A stretch of DNA of 64,000 nucleotides from Grifola frondosa (GCA_001683735.1 LUGG01000003.1:2542001-2606000), one strand, 5' to 3'. Shown: positions 1 to 12,200, counted from the first letter of the stretch. Numbers and translations are program-made. The notes: generated from the sequence alone by a model not told the origin.

Positions 1-14
1 CAGCTTTCAGTTCT

Positions 15-1403
15 ATGGCACTTACGACACCGACAAAGGCCTGCATGAAGCTGCCCGAGTTCGTCATCGATGACTGCCGTCGCTCCACATCCCCAGATTC
101 TCCAGACTCGCCGGAGACATCTACCGCGTGTGAGGAGCTCGACGGCGAGTCGTATCCTTACTGGATCGGCGAGGTTGACCTCCCAGAACGTGAGTATATT
201 GGGCGCGTTTCATCGGGTCGACACTAATCTGATGCGTACTCAGACATGGAGCCACTTCTGATTGAGTCCAAACGTCGGTTTGTCCTGTTCCCCATTCAAT
301 ACCATGAGGTTAGTTCTATAAATGAGCCTTGATGTCTATTGCCGCTTACCCTAGTTGGTCCAGATTTGGAACATGTACAAGAAGGCGGAAGCTTCCTTCT
401 GGACTGCAGAGGAGATGGATCTCTCCAAGGATATGCACGACTGGAACAATCGTCTCAATGCCGACGAGCGCTTTTTCATCTCCCATGTCCTCGCGTTTTT
501 TGCCGCGTCGGACGGTATCGTCAATGAGAACCTTGTCGAGCGTTTCTCCAACGAGGTTCAGGCCGCTGAGGCACGCTGCTTCTACGGCTTCCAGATTATG
601 ATGGAGAACATCCACTCCGAGACCTACTCGCTGTTGATCGACACCTATATCAAGGACCCCGAGCAGCGCGAACACCTGTTCGACGCCATCGAGACTATCC
701 CTTGCATCAAGAAGAAGGCAGACTGGGCTTTGCGCTGGATATCTGACAAGAGCTCTTCTTTCGCTGAGCGTCTTGTGGCTTTCGCCGCCGTAGAGGGTAT
801 CTTTTTCTCCGGCTCTTTCGCATCGATATTCTGGCTCAAGAAGCGTGGACTCATGCCTGGCCTCACGTTCTCGAACGAGCTCATCAGCCGTGACGAGGGT
901 ATGCACACCGACTTCGCATGTCTGCTTTTCAGCCATTTGAAGCGGCGTCCTCATCCCAACGTCATCCGCAAGATCATCACTGAGGCTGTTGCGATCGAGC
1001 AGGAGTTCCTTAGTGGTTCGTCTCTTGTTATGTCATTGTCACGCACCTTTTAACGCTGTGCCCGCAGATGCACTTCCATGCGGACTCATTGGCATGAACG
1101 CGACGCTCATGTGCCAGTACATCGAGTTCGTTGCCGATCGTCTGGTGGTTGCCCTCGGTAACCCTAAGATCTACAACGCGACGAACCCTTTCGACTTTAT
1201 GGATATGATCTCGCTGCAAGGCAAGACGAACTTCTTCGAGAAGCGCGTCTCAGACTACTCGAAGGCCGGCGTGAACGCGTCTGCGCAGAGCAAGACGTCT
1301 TCAGTGTCTACAAGCAAAACTTTGTACGTGCGCTCACCTGTATCTGGCTGACTTGTATTGACAATCGTTCTTAATCATTAGCACTATGGATGAGGATTTT
1401 GAG
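15..1403 (+). CDS. RNR2: Ribonucleotide reductase small (R2) subunit
   Basis: Class Ia ribonucleotide reductase R2 subunit, which holds the di-iron centre and tyrosyl radical used by the R1 subunit to make dNTPs in the cytosol. Exons join across introns 190-243, 309-354, 1016-1067 and 1324-1381. The core is almost identical to animal and yeast R2: the FVLFPIQ and [10 protein letters not shown] motifs, then [11 protein letters not shown] (Glu and His iron ligands plus the radical Tyr), [18 protein letters not shown] (Glu and His ligands) and [21 protein letters not shown]. The last codons give FTMDEDF, matching the family's C-terminal R1-binding tail, but the expected stop is missing by one T, so the frame as written runs on to 1541. 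The ATG at 15 is preceded by a tttcag acceptor-like stretch, so an upstream exon outside the window cannot be excluded. Confidence 0.95.
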
Positions 1404-1631
1404 TGTCACCGTTGCATAGCCCGCCATATCTTATTACCCTGTATTGATCTGATTACCCTAGTGCGCGCCCTAGATTTGTCTCCATTTGCATGCTATCTCG
1501 ATGTACTACCCCTTGTATTTCTGTTATCAATATCAATGTGAATTCAGCACCATCATTCTGGTTATGACTCGAAAATCTATGTTAGGTTTTTAAGGCTCTT
1601 CGGGGCTTACTTTGATTGCTACTTTTCTTTC

Positions 1632-2272
1632 ATGCTTGTCGTGCGCGACGTCTGTGAAGGCGATTTGCCTGCTCTTCTTGAAATCTATAACTACGAGATT
1701 TTGAATGGCACCGCCACGTTCCACTGCGAAGTCCTCACCTTGGCAGAGCGCACGTCCTGGCTCGAGCGACTCAAGCACGACGGCTATCCGTGCGTCGTAG
1801 CGGAACTACACTACGGCGAGGAGGGCGATGCACAGACGAAGCAGACAGTGGGATGGGCAAATTTGTCGCGCTATAGAGAGCGACAAGCATACGACGGGTG
1901 CGTTCACTACACATGCTCAACGATATGCCAGACGTTTGAACGCGATACGGCAGGACTGCGGAGGATCTCACTGTACGTGCATCACGGCATGCGGGGACAC
2001 GGGATTGGCGAGGCACTGCTGAGGAAGCTGTTGGAAGAGGCGCAAACGTGCGAGCACAACTTCCACACCGTCTTGGGTGAGCACCCAGCCTCTCCCTCAA
2101 CATTGCTTCGCCGCGACTGAGCGTCGTCTGTACAGCGGTCGTCACGACCGAGAACACGCGGACGTGCAGGTTCTGGGAGAAGAATGGGTTCCAGCATTGC
2201 GGCACGGTGCGCGAGGTCGGGCGGAAGTTTGGGCGCTGGCTGGACGTTGCGAGGTACCAGCTCATGCTGTGA
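1632..2272 (+). CDS. GNAT N-acetyltransferase, phosphinothricin acetyltransferase (PAT) type
   Basis: Acetyl-CoA dependent N-acetyltransferase of the PAT/Pat-like GNAT subgroup; the substrate in fungi is unknown, with methionine sulfoximine or related amino acids typical for the family. The N-terminus reads EIYNYEILNGTATF, the subgroup signature. The acetyl-CoA loop is MRGHGIGEALL. After an intron at 2077-2135 the C-terminus reads NTRTCRFWEKNGF and ends in REVGRKFGRWLDV, again typical. A second intron probably spans 1898-1953. Joining there gives AYDGTAED followed by SLYVHHGMRG only if one extra base near 1964-1967 is ignored, so a sequence error is likely. The length is close to the usual 170-190 residues. 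Family assignment is firm; the physiological substrate is not visible. Confidence 0.85.
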
Positions 2273-2365
2273 ACCTCATGCACACAACCCCATGCTGCAT
2301 GTATCGTGAAATATTAAAGTATTGCACAAAAGGGTAGCGTAGCAGACCTGATGCTTGATACCGTG

Positions 2366-2757
2366 CTATCTCTGTTTCCTGGACTCTCCCTCCTTTTCAC
2401 GCCTGGTTAGCTTGGATTCTTCCATGAGAGATGTGGCGATATATGCGACGAGGACGGCGTTGGCGGCGACGATGGCGGTGATAGCAGCGTATGTACTGTT
2501 GCCTAGTGTGACAAATGAGTGCGCCATAGGCGTGCAGAGAACACGGAATGCTCACCGTTCCAGACGTAGTCTCTCGATAGGAAATAGGATGATAAGGGGG
2601 CGATGGCGAGAGTGAGACTGAATAGAATGAGCTTGATGAGGACGCCCCTGATGACAACATGCACAAATGAGATAAAGCAATAAAAGGCAGCAGAGTCGCC
2701 GGACCCTTCGTGCTCAACCTGAGCTGTGAGTCTCGATGCTGCGATTTGTTCGCTCAT
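2366..2757 (-). CDS. VMA21: Vacuolar ATPase assembly integral membrane protein VMA21
   Basis: Small ER membrane chaperone for assembly of the V0 sector of the vacuolar H+-ATPase. Two exons are joined across an intron at 2503-2555, giving about 112 residues. The order is a short hydrophilic N-terminus (MSEQIAASRL), a first membrane helix around LIKLILFSLTLAIAPLSSYF, a short lumenal loop containing DYVWNGNSTYAA, and a second helix around ITAIVAANAVLVAYI. This two-helix hairpin with the N-S-T-Y loop is the family hallmark. The tail is charged and ends RKQR, which resembles the di-basic ER retrieval signal of the yeast protein but is not the strict KKXX. It ends 94 nt from the convergent acetyltransferase and is divergent from ALG8. 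Confidence 0.9.
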
Positions 2758-3147
2758 AATGTGAAAGTAGCTACAGTGGAGACGATGCTCGCGTGTGCAG
2801 ACAATGCGCTAGGACATATGCTGATAGAGGGGCCAAGCAGAAGCGTGAGGAGGTCGTTGGCTTCCAAGTTACAGGAGTTCCCGCGAAACGCGTCCGGGGC
2901 GCGTCATTCACGTGATGACCTGCATAGCGTGGCACCGTCGCGAGTCGCGATCCTGAATCCTACAGGCCTACCGTCTTGAAGCGCGAACTAGCTTAATCCC
3001 TCTTGATCCCCAAACACGTTCTCTAAGGGTCTCTGGAGTTGCGGAGAATTCTTGGCTTTGCTACGTCCCAAAACGCTACGAACTTGACCCGAACCTATTG
3101 ACCCGCCAGATCATCCATAACGTCGCAACTACACTCTCCAAACTGAA
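2758..3147. promoter_or_regulatory. Divergent intergenic region VMA21 / ALG8
   Basis: A 390-base gap between two divergent starts, so it should hold both promoters. I see no clear TATA box and no supported gene. The weak open frame at 2710-2979 starts inside VMA21 exon 1 with no family resemblance. Confidence 0.5.
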
Positions 3148-5520
3148 ATGAGCAAATCGCCAAGGCATTCCACCCCTGCTCGTGCTAGTTTGGCTGAATT
3201 AGATAAATTCCCGGAGACCATTTCGGAATCAACAAGCAAGGATGGGTATTCGGCAGCTCAGACAGCTCTGAAAACATCGCGCTGGCTGTCTTGGTTTGCC
3301 ATAGACATTTCACCCACAGAGTGGGACATTCTCATTGCGTCGACGTGTCTCAAGCTTCTACTATTCCCTGCATAGTATGTGGTCTGTTGCTTTGACGTTG
3401 TTGGATGGTAGTGCTCACATTTATTGTCTAGTCGGTCTACGGATTTCGAAGTGCATCGGAATTGGTTAGCTATCACGCATTCGCTCCCGATATCCAAATG
3501 GTACTATGATGTATGTTCTCTCATTCGTCACATAAAATGTTCTCATTCCTCTTCCAGACTACCTCTGAATGGAGTAAGAGGATCATTTTGAAACACTCCC
3601 AAGACAAATGCTGAGACTATGTATAGCGTTGGATTATCCACCTTTCTTTGCTTATTTTGAGAAATTACTCTCTATTCCGGCTTATTTTGTGGATCCCCGG
3701 ATAGTGGACGTGAAGAACCTCAACTATGATGCCTGGTCTGTCATTGCGTACCAACGCACTACGGTCATATTGACTGAACTAGTACTGGGCGCTGCCGTAC
3801 TCAGGTAAAATTAAATGTAATGCCACGGTTTCATAGCTGAGTTTGGATGAACTTTAGATTCATTCGTGGAGCAACAAATCCAGCCACACAGCGCATCATA
3901 TAGCATCCCTTTTTCTCCATCCAGGATTTCTAATCGTCGACCACATTCACTTCCAGTATAATGGCTTTATGTTCGGAATTTTACTGTGGTCAATTCTGAT
4001 GGCTCGCAATGTGAGCGAGCAACCGAGCGCTAGCCTTTTTATATCTTACTCTGGTACAGGATAATAAACTTGCGAGCGGATTTCTCTTCGCCGTTCTTCT
4101 CAACTTCAAGCACATTTACATGTACCTGGCTGTACGTCTACTTGCTATACTATAATAATATCACATTTGTCTCACATGCTTTCGAATGCAGCCCGCATAT
4201 TTCATATACCTACTCCGTTCCTTCTGTATGTCACCTTCAGGAGCACTTCTCCCACCACGCTTTCTTTCCCTCGCCAACGCTGTGATTTTTGCATTCCTCT
4301 TGTCGCTGGGACCATTTCTCCTGATGGGCCAACTTCCCCAACTCCTCAGCAGGCTCTTCCCCTTCACGCGCGGACTCAATCATGCCTACTGGGCGCCGAA
4401 CGTTTGGGCGCTCGTAACAGCCACAGATAGAGTACTTCTAAAGTGTACGTTCGTAGACATGGTCTGTATTTCCTTGGGACGTATGACTGACGTATCAGAC
4501 AGTTGTGAAACGTGGACAGATTGCTAATCTTGCTGTTAACGCGTCTGGTGTCGCATCAACGTCCCGTGGCCTTGTTGGCGATACAGTTTTCGCCGTCTTG
4601 CCCAACATTAAACCGATTCACACTTTCATTATCACCATCGCCTTTCAAGCCGTAAGTGCTTGTTTAATTGTCTGAATTACCCATCTTATTTAGCTATTTC
4701 TCGGCCGCGTCATAGATATTTCTAACGAAATTATGGAGGAACACAACATATCGGTCCTTTGTAGCGGCTCTTACGCTTTGCGGATACACCTCATTTATGT
4801 TTGGCTGGCACGTGCATGAGAAGGCTATCCTCCTCGTCCTCGTTCCGCTGAGGTATGTCGCAGTTGGAGCTGCTGAATTACTTGATCATTGACACCTGCC
4901 GGTTATCAGTTTGCTTGCGGGCGAAACGCACGCCTACTTTCGCACTTTCCTGCTGGCATCGGTCGCCGGAATCTTTTCCCTTTTCCCTCTGCTATTCACT
5001 CCCGCGGGTATGTACCTCTAGGAACACTGATATTGGCTTCACTAATGTGAGTCAAATGCAGAAACGCTGGTAAAGATTATATATTCTGTACTTTGGGCGG
5101 TCTTTGTCTTCGCGCCCCTTCACAGACAGGTCTACGAGTAAGTCTATTAGCGCATATACCTTATAATTTGGTCATATCATGACTCCTAGATTCCCAACAT
5201 CAATACCCTTCGTGGTCATCGACGTACTCGAGAAGCTCTACCTCGCGGGATTTCCACTCCTCCAGCTTTTTGTCACACTATTTCCTGTGTTCACTCAGCA
5301 ACGTGGCTCAGGGTCTCTCTCCTCGAACAACATCACTTCGTGCGCTGCAGGTGGAGATTTCTCATGCCCCGATCCCCAAGTTAAAAGTACTACCAATGGG
5401 GAGGCCGGCTCATCTGCATTGGAGTTCTTGCCGTTGATGCTCACGAGTGTATACTGTGCCGTGGGGCTTGTCTGGGCTTTCATTCGGCTCTCTGTTATTT
5501 ATCTAAGAACGAAAGATTGA
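3148..5520 (+). CDS. ALG8: Dolichyl-P-Glc:Glc1Man9GlcNAc2-PP-dolichol alpha-1,3-glucosyltransferase
   Basis: ER multispanning glucosyltransferase (GT57) that adds the second glucose to the lipid-linked oligosaccharide used for N-glycosylation. Eleven introns were placed: 3375-3431, 3511-3557, 3574-3626, 3805-3857, 4011-4059, 4132-4191, 4445-4502, 4652-4715, 4853-4909, 5008-5061 and 5138-5189. Spliced motifs are ALG8-type rather than ALG6-type: [71 protein letters not shown] and [17 protein letters not shown]. The C-terminus has further membrane helices, ending at a clean TGA. One frame break sits at about 3900-3903, where [13 protein letters not shown] runs into a stop while the following [14 protein letters not shown] lies in another frame; one extra base restores it. 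VMA21 is divergent upstream and IMP4 follows on the same strand. Confidence 0.93.
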
Positions 5521-5721
5521 ATGACTTTCTTGTATCCGTTGTATTGTTGTCTCGAAGTCATTCTACTTGGATTTTGGTAAGAGTTGGAAGGAATATTATT
5601 ATGAGAATGAGACTTATCTGATAAGATGTCGATCGAAAATTTGAATGTTTTGCTGTTAAGCGCCCATTATGTGAAGTAACGACCTCCGCTGCCGCTTCGT
5701 TTCATACCATCTGTCTTTATC

Positions 5722-6999
5722 ATGGTAATGACCACTCTTTAACAATGTTTATTCCGTTTCATTAAAAATGTTGTAGATCCGTCGCCAAGCGAGAGAACGC
5801 CGCCAGTACATCTACGCGAAGTCTCTGGAAGCACAAGAGCGACAGACATTCGATAGAAAACAAAAGCTCAAGGATGCGTTGGCGACGGGGAAAGCCCTGC
5901 CTACTGAACTGCGGAAAAAACCAAGGAGCTAGGCAGGGTTAGCCTTTGATGAGGCGCAAACTGGTGAGTTCGTCAAGTTTGATACGTCCTAGTGGTATAA
6001 ACGTTTGGATGCAGATCCCACTACCCACATTGACAACGAATACTCAAGAGCGGGCGTTCTGGATCCCAAGATTGTTGTGACCACCTCACGAGATCCTAGT
6101 TCTAAGCTGCTCCAGTTTGCGAAAGTACGCAGGCTGAGTGATCTTGTTCTGTTATGAGTTTGACATGCCTGCCTGTTGTAGGAGATGCGACTGGTATTCC
6201 CCAACTCTCATCGGATAAATCGTGGAAATTACGTTGTAAAAGAACTAGCAGAGGCATGTAGAGCTAACGATGTTACGGACCTTGTCATTTTGCATGAACA
6301 TCGCGGTACACCAGGTTCGTAATCCTCTCTGACTCCCTTTCAGCCAATATTTCTGAGAAATTTTTCTGCTTCTGCAGATGCCATGATTGTATCACACTTT
6401 CCTCATGGTCCAACTGTTTTCTTCACTCTTCACAATGTCAATCTCCGCCATGATATCGACTCGTACAAATCCTCAACTGTCTCTGAGCAATACCCACATC
6501 TCGTCTTCGAAAATTTCAGCTCGCAACTCGGCGAGCGCATACGCGATGTACTGAAGTACCTCTTTCCCGTACCCAAGGAGGAAAGTAAACGAGTCATGAC
6601 ATTCTCCAATGAGGAGGACTTCATCTCGTTCAGGTGTGTGCAAGTACAGTTGTTTACTTGTACTGCCTCACTCATCTCTCCTTTCCAGACATCATGTCTT
6701 CATGAAAATACCCCCACGCCAAGTACAGTTGGCGGAAGTTGGCCCGCGGTTTGAGATGAAACGTGAGTTCTCTTTTCAACATCATCTATCTTCTCTGCTC
6801 ACGGCGTATGGGCGTAGCATATGAAATCCGGCAAGGCACTATCGAGCAGGTGGAAGCTGAGCGGGAATGGGTGCTCGCGCATTACTCGCGAACAGCGAAG
6901 AAGCGTAGCGTGCTGAGTGGTCCCAGTCCACGGCCGGCTGCCACAGCAAGTGAAGATGACTCGAATTCAAACCCGAAAAAGAAACGCGCGAAGCGGTGA
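5722..6999 (+). CDS. IMP4: U3 small nucleolar ribonucleoprotein IMP4 (Brix domain)
   Basis: Nucleolar Brix-domain protein of the U3 snoRNP (Imp3-Imp4-Mpp10), needed for pre-18S rRNA processing. The start codon is an exon by itself: ATG at 5722-5724, then intron 5725-5776, then [20 protein letters not shown]. Other introns: 5964-6014, 6125-6181, 6315-6377, 6634-6688 and 6763-6817. The Brix core reads [57 protein letters not shown] and [17 protein letters not shown], with the later [20 protein letters not shown], ending in a basic tail (KKKRAKR). Between 5914 and 5941 the frame is disturbed, with an in-frame TAG at 5930. The expected ELRK...KELGR...LAFDEAQT can be read only by adding bases at two points. 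Since IMP4 is essential, sequence error is the likely explanation. Confidence 0.93.
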
Positions 7000-7237
7000 T
7001 CCCGTATTTCGTTTAGGGACAGCGGATGTCCTGTCGCCCATATCGTTCATAGCAAGATGATTGCGGCTGCCCATTTCCCTTGCAACGTTGAGGCGTAATA
7101 TTCATCTTGCATAGTTCATCGTTAAACTGTCGGTCCGTTCTCATAGCTCGTTCTCGGTCCATTGCAAATGGCACTATGCATACATTGTCATCCTCCTATA
7201 CATCCTGGGTTGCATGTTGTATCATATACATTATTTA

Positions 7238-9032
7238 TCAATCTACCATCACTGCCTTGTCCAGCTCCGCGAACCCCTCGAAGAATGAGGAGAATAGGTC
7301 AATCGCGTTCTGAACATCATAAGACCCTGCCGTCTCTCTGATCGAATGCATGGACAACGTTCCGCAACCGACATCTACAGTTCGGACACCGATCTTGGAC
7401 AGCATCGGGCCCACAGTGGAACCACACGGCCTGGCAGATGTCAATTCAGTTAACTACAGGGCAAATATCAAGCATCGAACTACTCGCATGTCATTACGGA
7501 CTTCATATTCTTGCACGCTGCCGCCCTTCTTCTCGATCAGCTTCTTGACGATGAAGCTACCAATGGAGTCGCTGGCATAGCGCTGTTTAGCATTGGTCTT
7601 GATGATTACACCGCCATTTAGCTTCGGCGCATGGTTCTCTTCATGCTTGTCCTTGTAGTTCGGATGAATGGCGTGACCCATATCCGCACTGATGAGAAAA
7701 GAGCGTGCTACAGATTGCGCGAGCGCTGCAGGGGTCGGGGACAGCCGCTGCAAGAGCGACGGCACCAAAGAGGACTCCGCGCCAGAAGTGGACACGGATC
7801 CGATTTCTTCGTGGTTGAAGAGAGCGATGCAGTTAATATTGCCTTCGAGGGTGGCAAACGACGGTGCGGTGGCAAAAGTTGAGATTGCTTCCACAGCGGC
7901 GAAGCTGAAACAGCTTTTGATCAGATCTATAGATGGCTTTTACTGAAATAGTACTAACGATGAGAACTGGTTGTCCAACCGAGGGCTGAAAATGAATTCG
8001 TTGTTGATTCCTCCGAGCACGGACGGTTGCGTATCGTATAAGTGCCTGTGTAATGGTCGGTATCCCACCACGATAGCAAGATTATGAAGGTACGCACAGC
8101 TCAAAATCATGAATCTCCTCAGGGGCAACCGAAAGCTCGTCTGCTAGTAATGAGAGAAGAGCAGCGTGATGGTTATCTTGAATGCTTGATGCCGCCTTTG
8201 GCACAGGCGCCTTCGTCTTGTCCATCTCCCGCCGCAGGAGTGCTTAGCTGAGACTCGATGAGGCCGAGAATTGGCACAAATTGAGTTTCTTGATTGAACT
8301 TCAAGCTTTCGTTGACATTCCGATCCACTGGGAGGCAGTGCCAATTATAATCTACACAACAAAAGAAATTACTGGGGACTTACAGTGAATAGCAATCGTC
8401 GGAATTCGTAAGATAGGCTTATCGATTCTGATCAGTTTCGACGTGAAATCACCGTTCTTATTCTGCAAGACGATCCTGCCAGCTAACGACAAGTCACGAT
8501 CAAGCCAAGAGTGCCATATGCCTCCGCCGTATGTTTCCACGCCAACTTGCAGATAGCCCGCCGTTGAACGTTTCGAAACGGGGCGAATCTAATAACATTG
8601 TTGGCATTACGTAGAGTCGTATAAACACGACTTACGCGAAGGTTCGGACTGTCGATATGAGTAGCAACAATGGACACACCAGCTCCTGGCTGCCATTTCT
8701 GAGGGATCGTGAAGGCCAACAAAGCACTCTGGTTGCTAACGTCTCATTGAACTTCAGTGTGCATCTTAAGGACGTCCTGTGTAAGACTAACCGCGTGAAA
8801 TAGTACTTTCCCCCCGCCTTCACGTCCTTCTCCCATTCATCTTTCTCTCGGATCTGAGCGCACGGTCAGCTGACAAAAGTTGCATTGACAGTGCATCCAT
8901 AGTAACCTTGCGGAAACCAGCTTTCTCGAGACGGAGAGCAGCTGAGTGGACAGCATGGAATGGAGTCGGCGACGCGTTGACGAAGCTGAGGAACCGGGTC
9001 GCAGCCTCAGGACCGGACTGGTGCAACATCAT
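7238..9032 (-). CDS. DNPEP: Aspartyl aminopeptidase, metallopeptidase family M18
   Basis: Dinuclear zinc aminopeptidase removing N-terminal Asp/Glu, homologous to mammalian DNPEP and yeast Ape4. Spliced order: PEAATRFLSFVNASPTPFHA at the N-terminus, GGKYYFTRNQSALLAF, GVSIVATHIDSPNLR (zinc His), RPVSKRSTAGYLQVGVETYG, WLDRDLSLAGRIVL (bridging Asp), IALFNHEEIGS (catalytic Glu pair), FLISADMGHAIHPNY (zinc Asp) and TLSMHSIRETAG (zinc His). All metal and catalytic residues are present. The intron at 7431-7487 uses a GC donor (gcgagt) and restores RNDMPCGSTVGP. A frame break near 8224-8235 separates LIESQLSTPAAG from MDKTKAPVPKAASSIQDN. An in-frame ATG at 9125 would add 31 residues without family resemblance, so I prefer 9032. 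Divergent from UTP12. Confidence 0.93.
7431..7487 (-). other. GC-AG intron in the M18 aminopeptidase gene
   Basis: On the minus strand the exon ends GACAT, followed by gcgagtag and, 57 bases later, ctgccag. Only this join gives the conserved RNDM-PCGST. No GT donor nearby has the right phase. Confidence 0.75.
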
Positions 9033-9234
9033 TAGTGGAATGAGAGAGAAAGCTCTGGATGGATTCGAGCTGCAGTGCCACTGCGGCCGCACGCTCGAGC
9101 AGATGCGGCGCCTGCACGCGACCATATAGCACCCGTGGGAATTTCAAAAAATATTGCAACTCGCGCTCTGATTGGTTGTTTCCATCCGTTCACGCTCCCT
9201 TCAGTACTGCTTGCTTTCAGCTTCACCAGGGACG

Positions 9235-12200
9235 ATGGTGCAAAGTTATCTGAGGCACGGACCTACAGAAGTATGTATATATGCGTCATACATCACTTTG
9301 TTGTTAATCTTCGCTTGCTCTGCAGGCTTTCGGGCTTGTCTGTAGCTCTTCATCTAACTCGGCGTACGATGGCAAGTTGGCTTATGTCCCTGCACTTGAA
9401 GATATTCTGGTCTGGGATGTAAAAAAGGGCCAAATGGTGAGGTTCATTACTTCGATTGTTCTACGCGTCGTCCTGATGGTTTGAAGCTTGCTATGTGGCA
9501 TGAAACCGGACACCGTGCAGAGGTTACATGTATCCTTCGCTCTCCTCAGAAGGATACGTTTGCGGTTGGTTATGCAGATGGTTCTATTAGATTGTGGAGC
9601 GCGTCCTCTTCATCTGTTACTGCCACCTTTAACGGTCACAAGAAGGCAGTCACCGCGCTTGCATTTGATGAGACCGGAACGAGGTTGGCTTCAGGTTCGC
9701 AGGACACGGACCTAATCTTGTGGGATGTTGTTGCAGAATCTGGTCTCTATCGGTGAGTTTCTGTGGCTTCCATTTACTTCCGTAAATAATAAGTCTATTC
9801 TGGACAATGTCTTAGACTGCGCGGCCATCGAGACCAGATTACCGCAATACGTTTCGTTCGCCCTAGCTCCTCAGCTGCACCATCCACGTCTACCGGTGCT
9901 GCTCTCGGCTTCCTTCTTACTTCCTCAAAGGATAGCTTCATGAAGCTTTGGGATCTAGCAACGCAGCACTGCATCCAAACTATCGTTGCTCATCGTTCAG
10001 AAGTGTGGACTATGGATGTGGATGAAGAGCAACAACTTATTTTCACAGGGAGTAGTGAAGGCGAGCTAAAAGCTTGGCGGATCGACCATGAAGCTTTGGC
10101 ACAAGGATTGAGGGAAACGGAGAACGGCGAAGTTTGTTTGGTCACACACATTGCGAGCAATCCCACTCACGTTCTCCTCACCTAGGTCGCAAAGTTGATC
10201 CATCCCGTTGCAACCCTTCCTTTTTCATCCGCTCACCGTGTGTCTCAAATCACCTTCCATCCTTTCAAACCGTACCTTGCAGTGCAATCTCACGATAGGT
10301 CTGTGGAAATATTCCGCATACGAAGCGAGGAGGAAATCAAGAAGAAGCAGGCACGCCGCAAGAAGCGTGCTAAAGAGAAGAAGGAGCAGGCGAAGGGAAA
10401 GGGAAAGGACAAGCACGAAAACGCCGATGAGCCAATGGAGGTTGACCAGGAAGATAAGGAAGTCCAGTTGGTCGACCTCTTCACGCCCTATGTTGTCGTT
10501 CGAGCTAGTGGAAAAGTCAGGTCATTTGACTTTGAAGATGAGGCGGCCAATGCAAAGGGTAATGCGCAGCTTTTCGTCGCTTTGGCCAATAATGCGCTGG
10601 AAGTGTACAACATCCCGCCTCCTACGAAGTCTAAAGATGGTTCGCCAGAGCCTACTCGCGTTTACTCAGTGGATTTGCCAGGACATAGGACTGACGTTCG
10701 AACATTGTGTCTCAGTTCGGACGATATGCTTCTTGCTTCAGCTTCACATGGTGGGTCCGCTTCATATCAATTGTGAATTCTGTTTAAGATGGCACACAGG
10801 ATCTCTTAAGATATGGAACATGAAGACCACGGTGTGCATTCGGACAATGGAATGCGGCTACGCAATATGCAGCACGTTCCTTCCCGGTGACCGCCAGGTT
10901 AACATCATCATCTACACTTTCATGATTCATTATACGTACTTACATTGACACATCTATCGTGAAACAGATCGTAGTCGGCACCAAGTCCGGGGAGCTCCTC
11001 GTGTACGACCTCGCATCATCCACTCTTATCGAGACCATAAAAGCGCATGAAGACACCGTGTGGTCCATCCATGTCCGAGCAGACGACCAGGCTCTCGTCA
11101 CCGGAGGCGCAGACAAAGATATCAAATTTTGGGAGTTTGAGCAGAAGCCAGCGAATAGCGAGAATGTTAGTGTCTGAGCTTATTCCCCTTGGAGTCAGAT
11201 CTCACACGTCGATATATAGCCACACAGCGCAAGATTACTGACACTCGTCCATGTGCGAACACTGAAGATGACGGATGGTGTGCTTTCAGTGAGGTACAGC
11301 CCTAACGGAAAGCTGCTCGCAGTAGCACTCCTCGACTCGACAGTGAAGGTCTTCTATCAGGACACCCTCAAGTTCTTCCTATCTCTCTATGGTCATAAAG
11401 TAAGAGCGACCGCCAGCGTATTCACTTGACTTCGGTTGATTTATTCTATTCCAGCTGCCTGTTCTTTCCATGGATATTTCCGCCGATTCTAAGCTCATCA
11501 TAACGTGCTCTGCGGATAAGAATGTCAAAATCTGGGGACTCGACTTCGGTGACTGTCATCGCTCGATATTCGCACATGAGGAGAGCATCATGCAGATTGC
11601 GTTCGAGAAGAATGATATTCGAGAAGGCGACGCCAAGCCCTCCCACTACTTCTGGACCGTAGGCAAAGACAAGATGGTGAAGTACTGGGATGGTGACAAG
11701 GTACGTGTCGACTCCTTCTGGCTGGATGGTGTACTGAGTTGCGATATCGTCCCAGTTTGAGAATATCCAAAAACTGGAGGGCCACCATGGGGAAGTCTGG
11801 GCGCTGGCGGTCAGCAACCAAGGCAAATTCGTGGTCACTGGCTCCCATGACAAATCGATACGCGTCTGGGAGAAGCTTGATGAACCGGCAAGTATCTTAT
11901 ACTATTGGCCAAGTCAGTGTAATGAGCTGACGTCCCAATTATTCACAGCTGTTTCTCGAAGAAGAGCGTGAACGCGAGCTTGAGAACCTCTATGAGGCCG
12001 GCATCGCAGATGCCCTCAATCGCACCGACGCTCCCATTGGTAGTGGGGCCGACGGCGGAGACCCCACTGCCACAACCGCAGGCGCAGAGACCACTGGTGT
12101 CTCGAAGCAGACGACGGAGACCCTCATGTCTGGGGAGAAAATCATGGAGGCGCTTGAGCTCGCCGACAACGAGATTGATGCCTTCCGAGAATACGAGGAG

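Noticed and set aside
346..954. 202-codon antisense frame over RNR2
   Set aside because: It lies wholly opposite the conserved R2 exon and its composition mirrors the sense codons.
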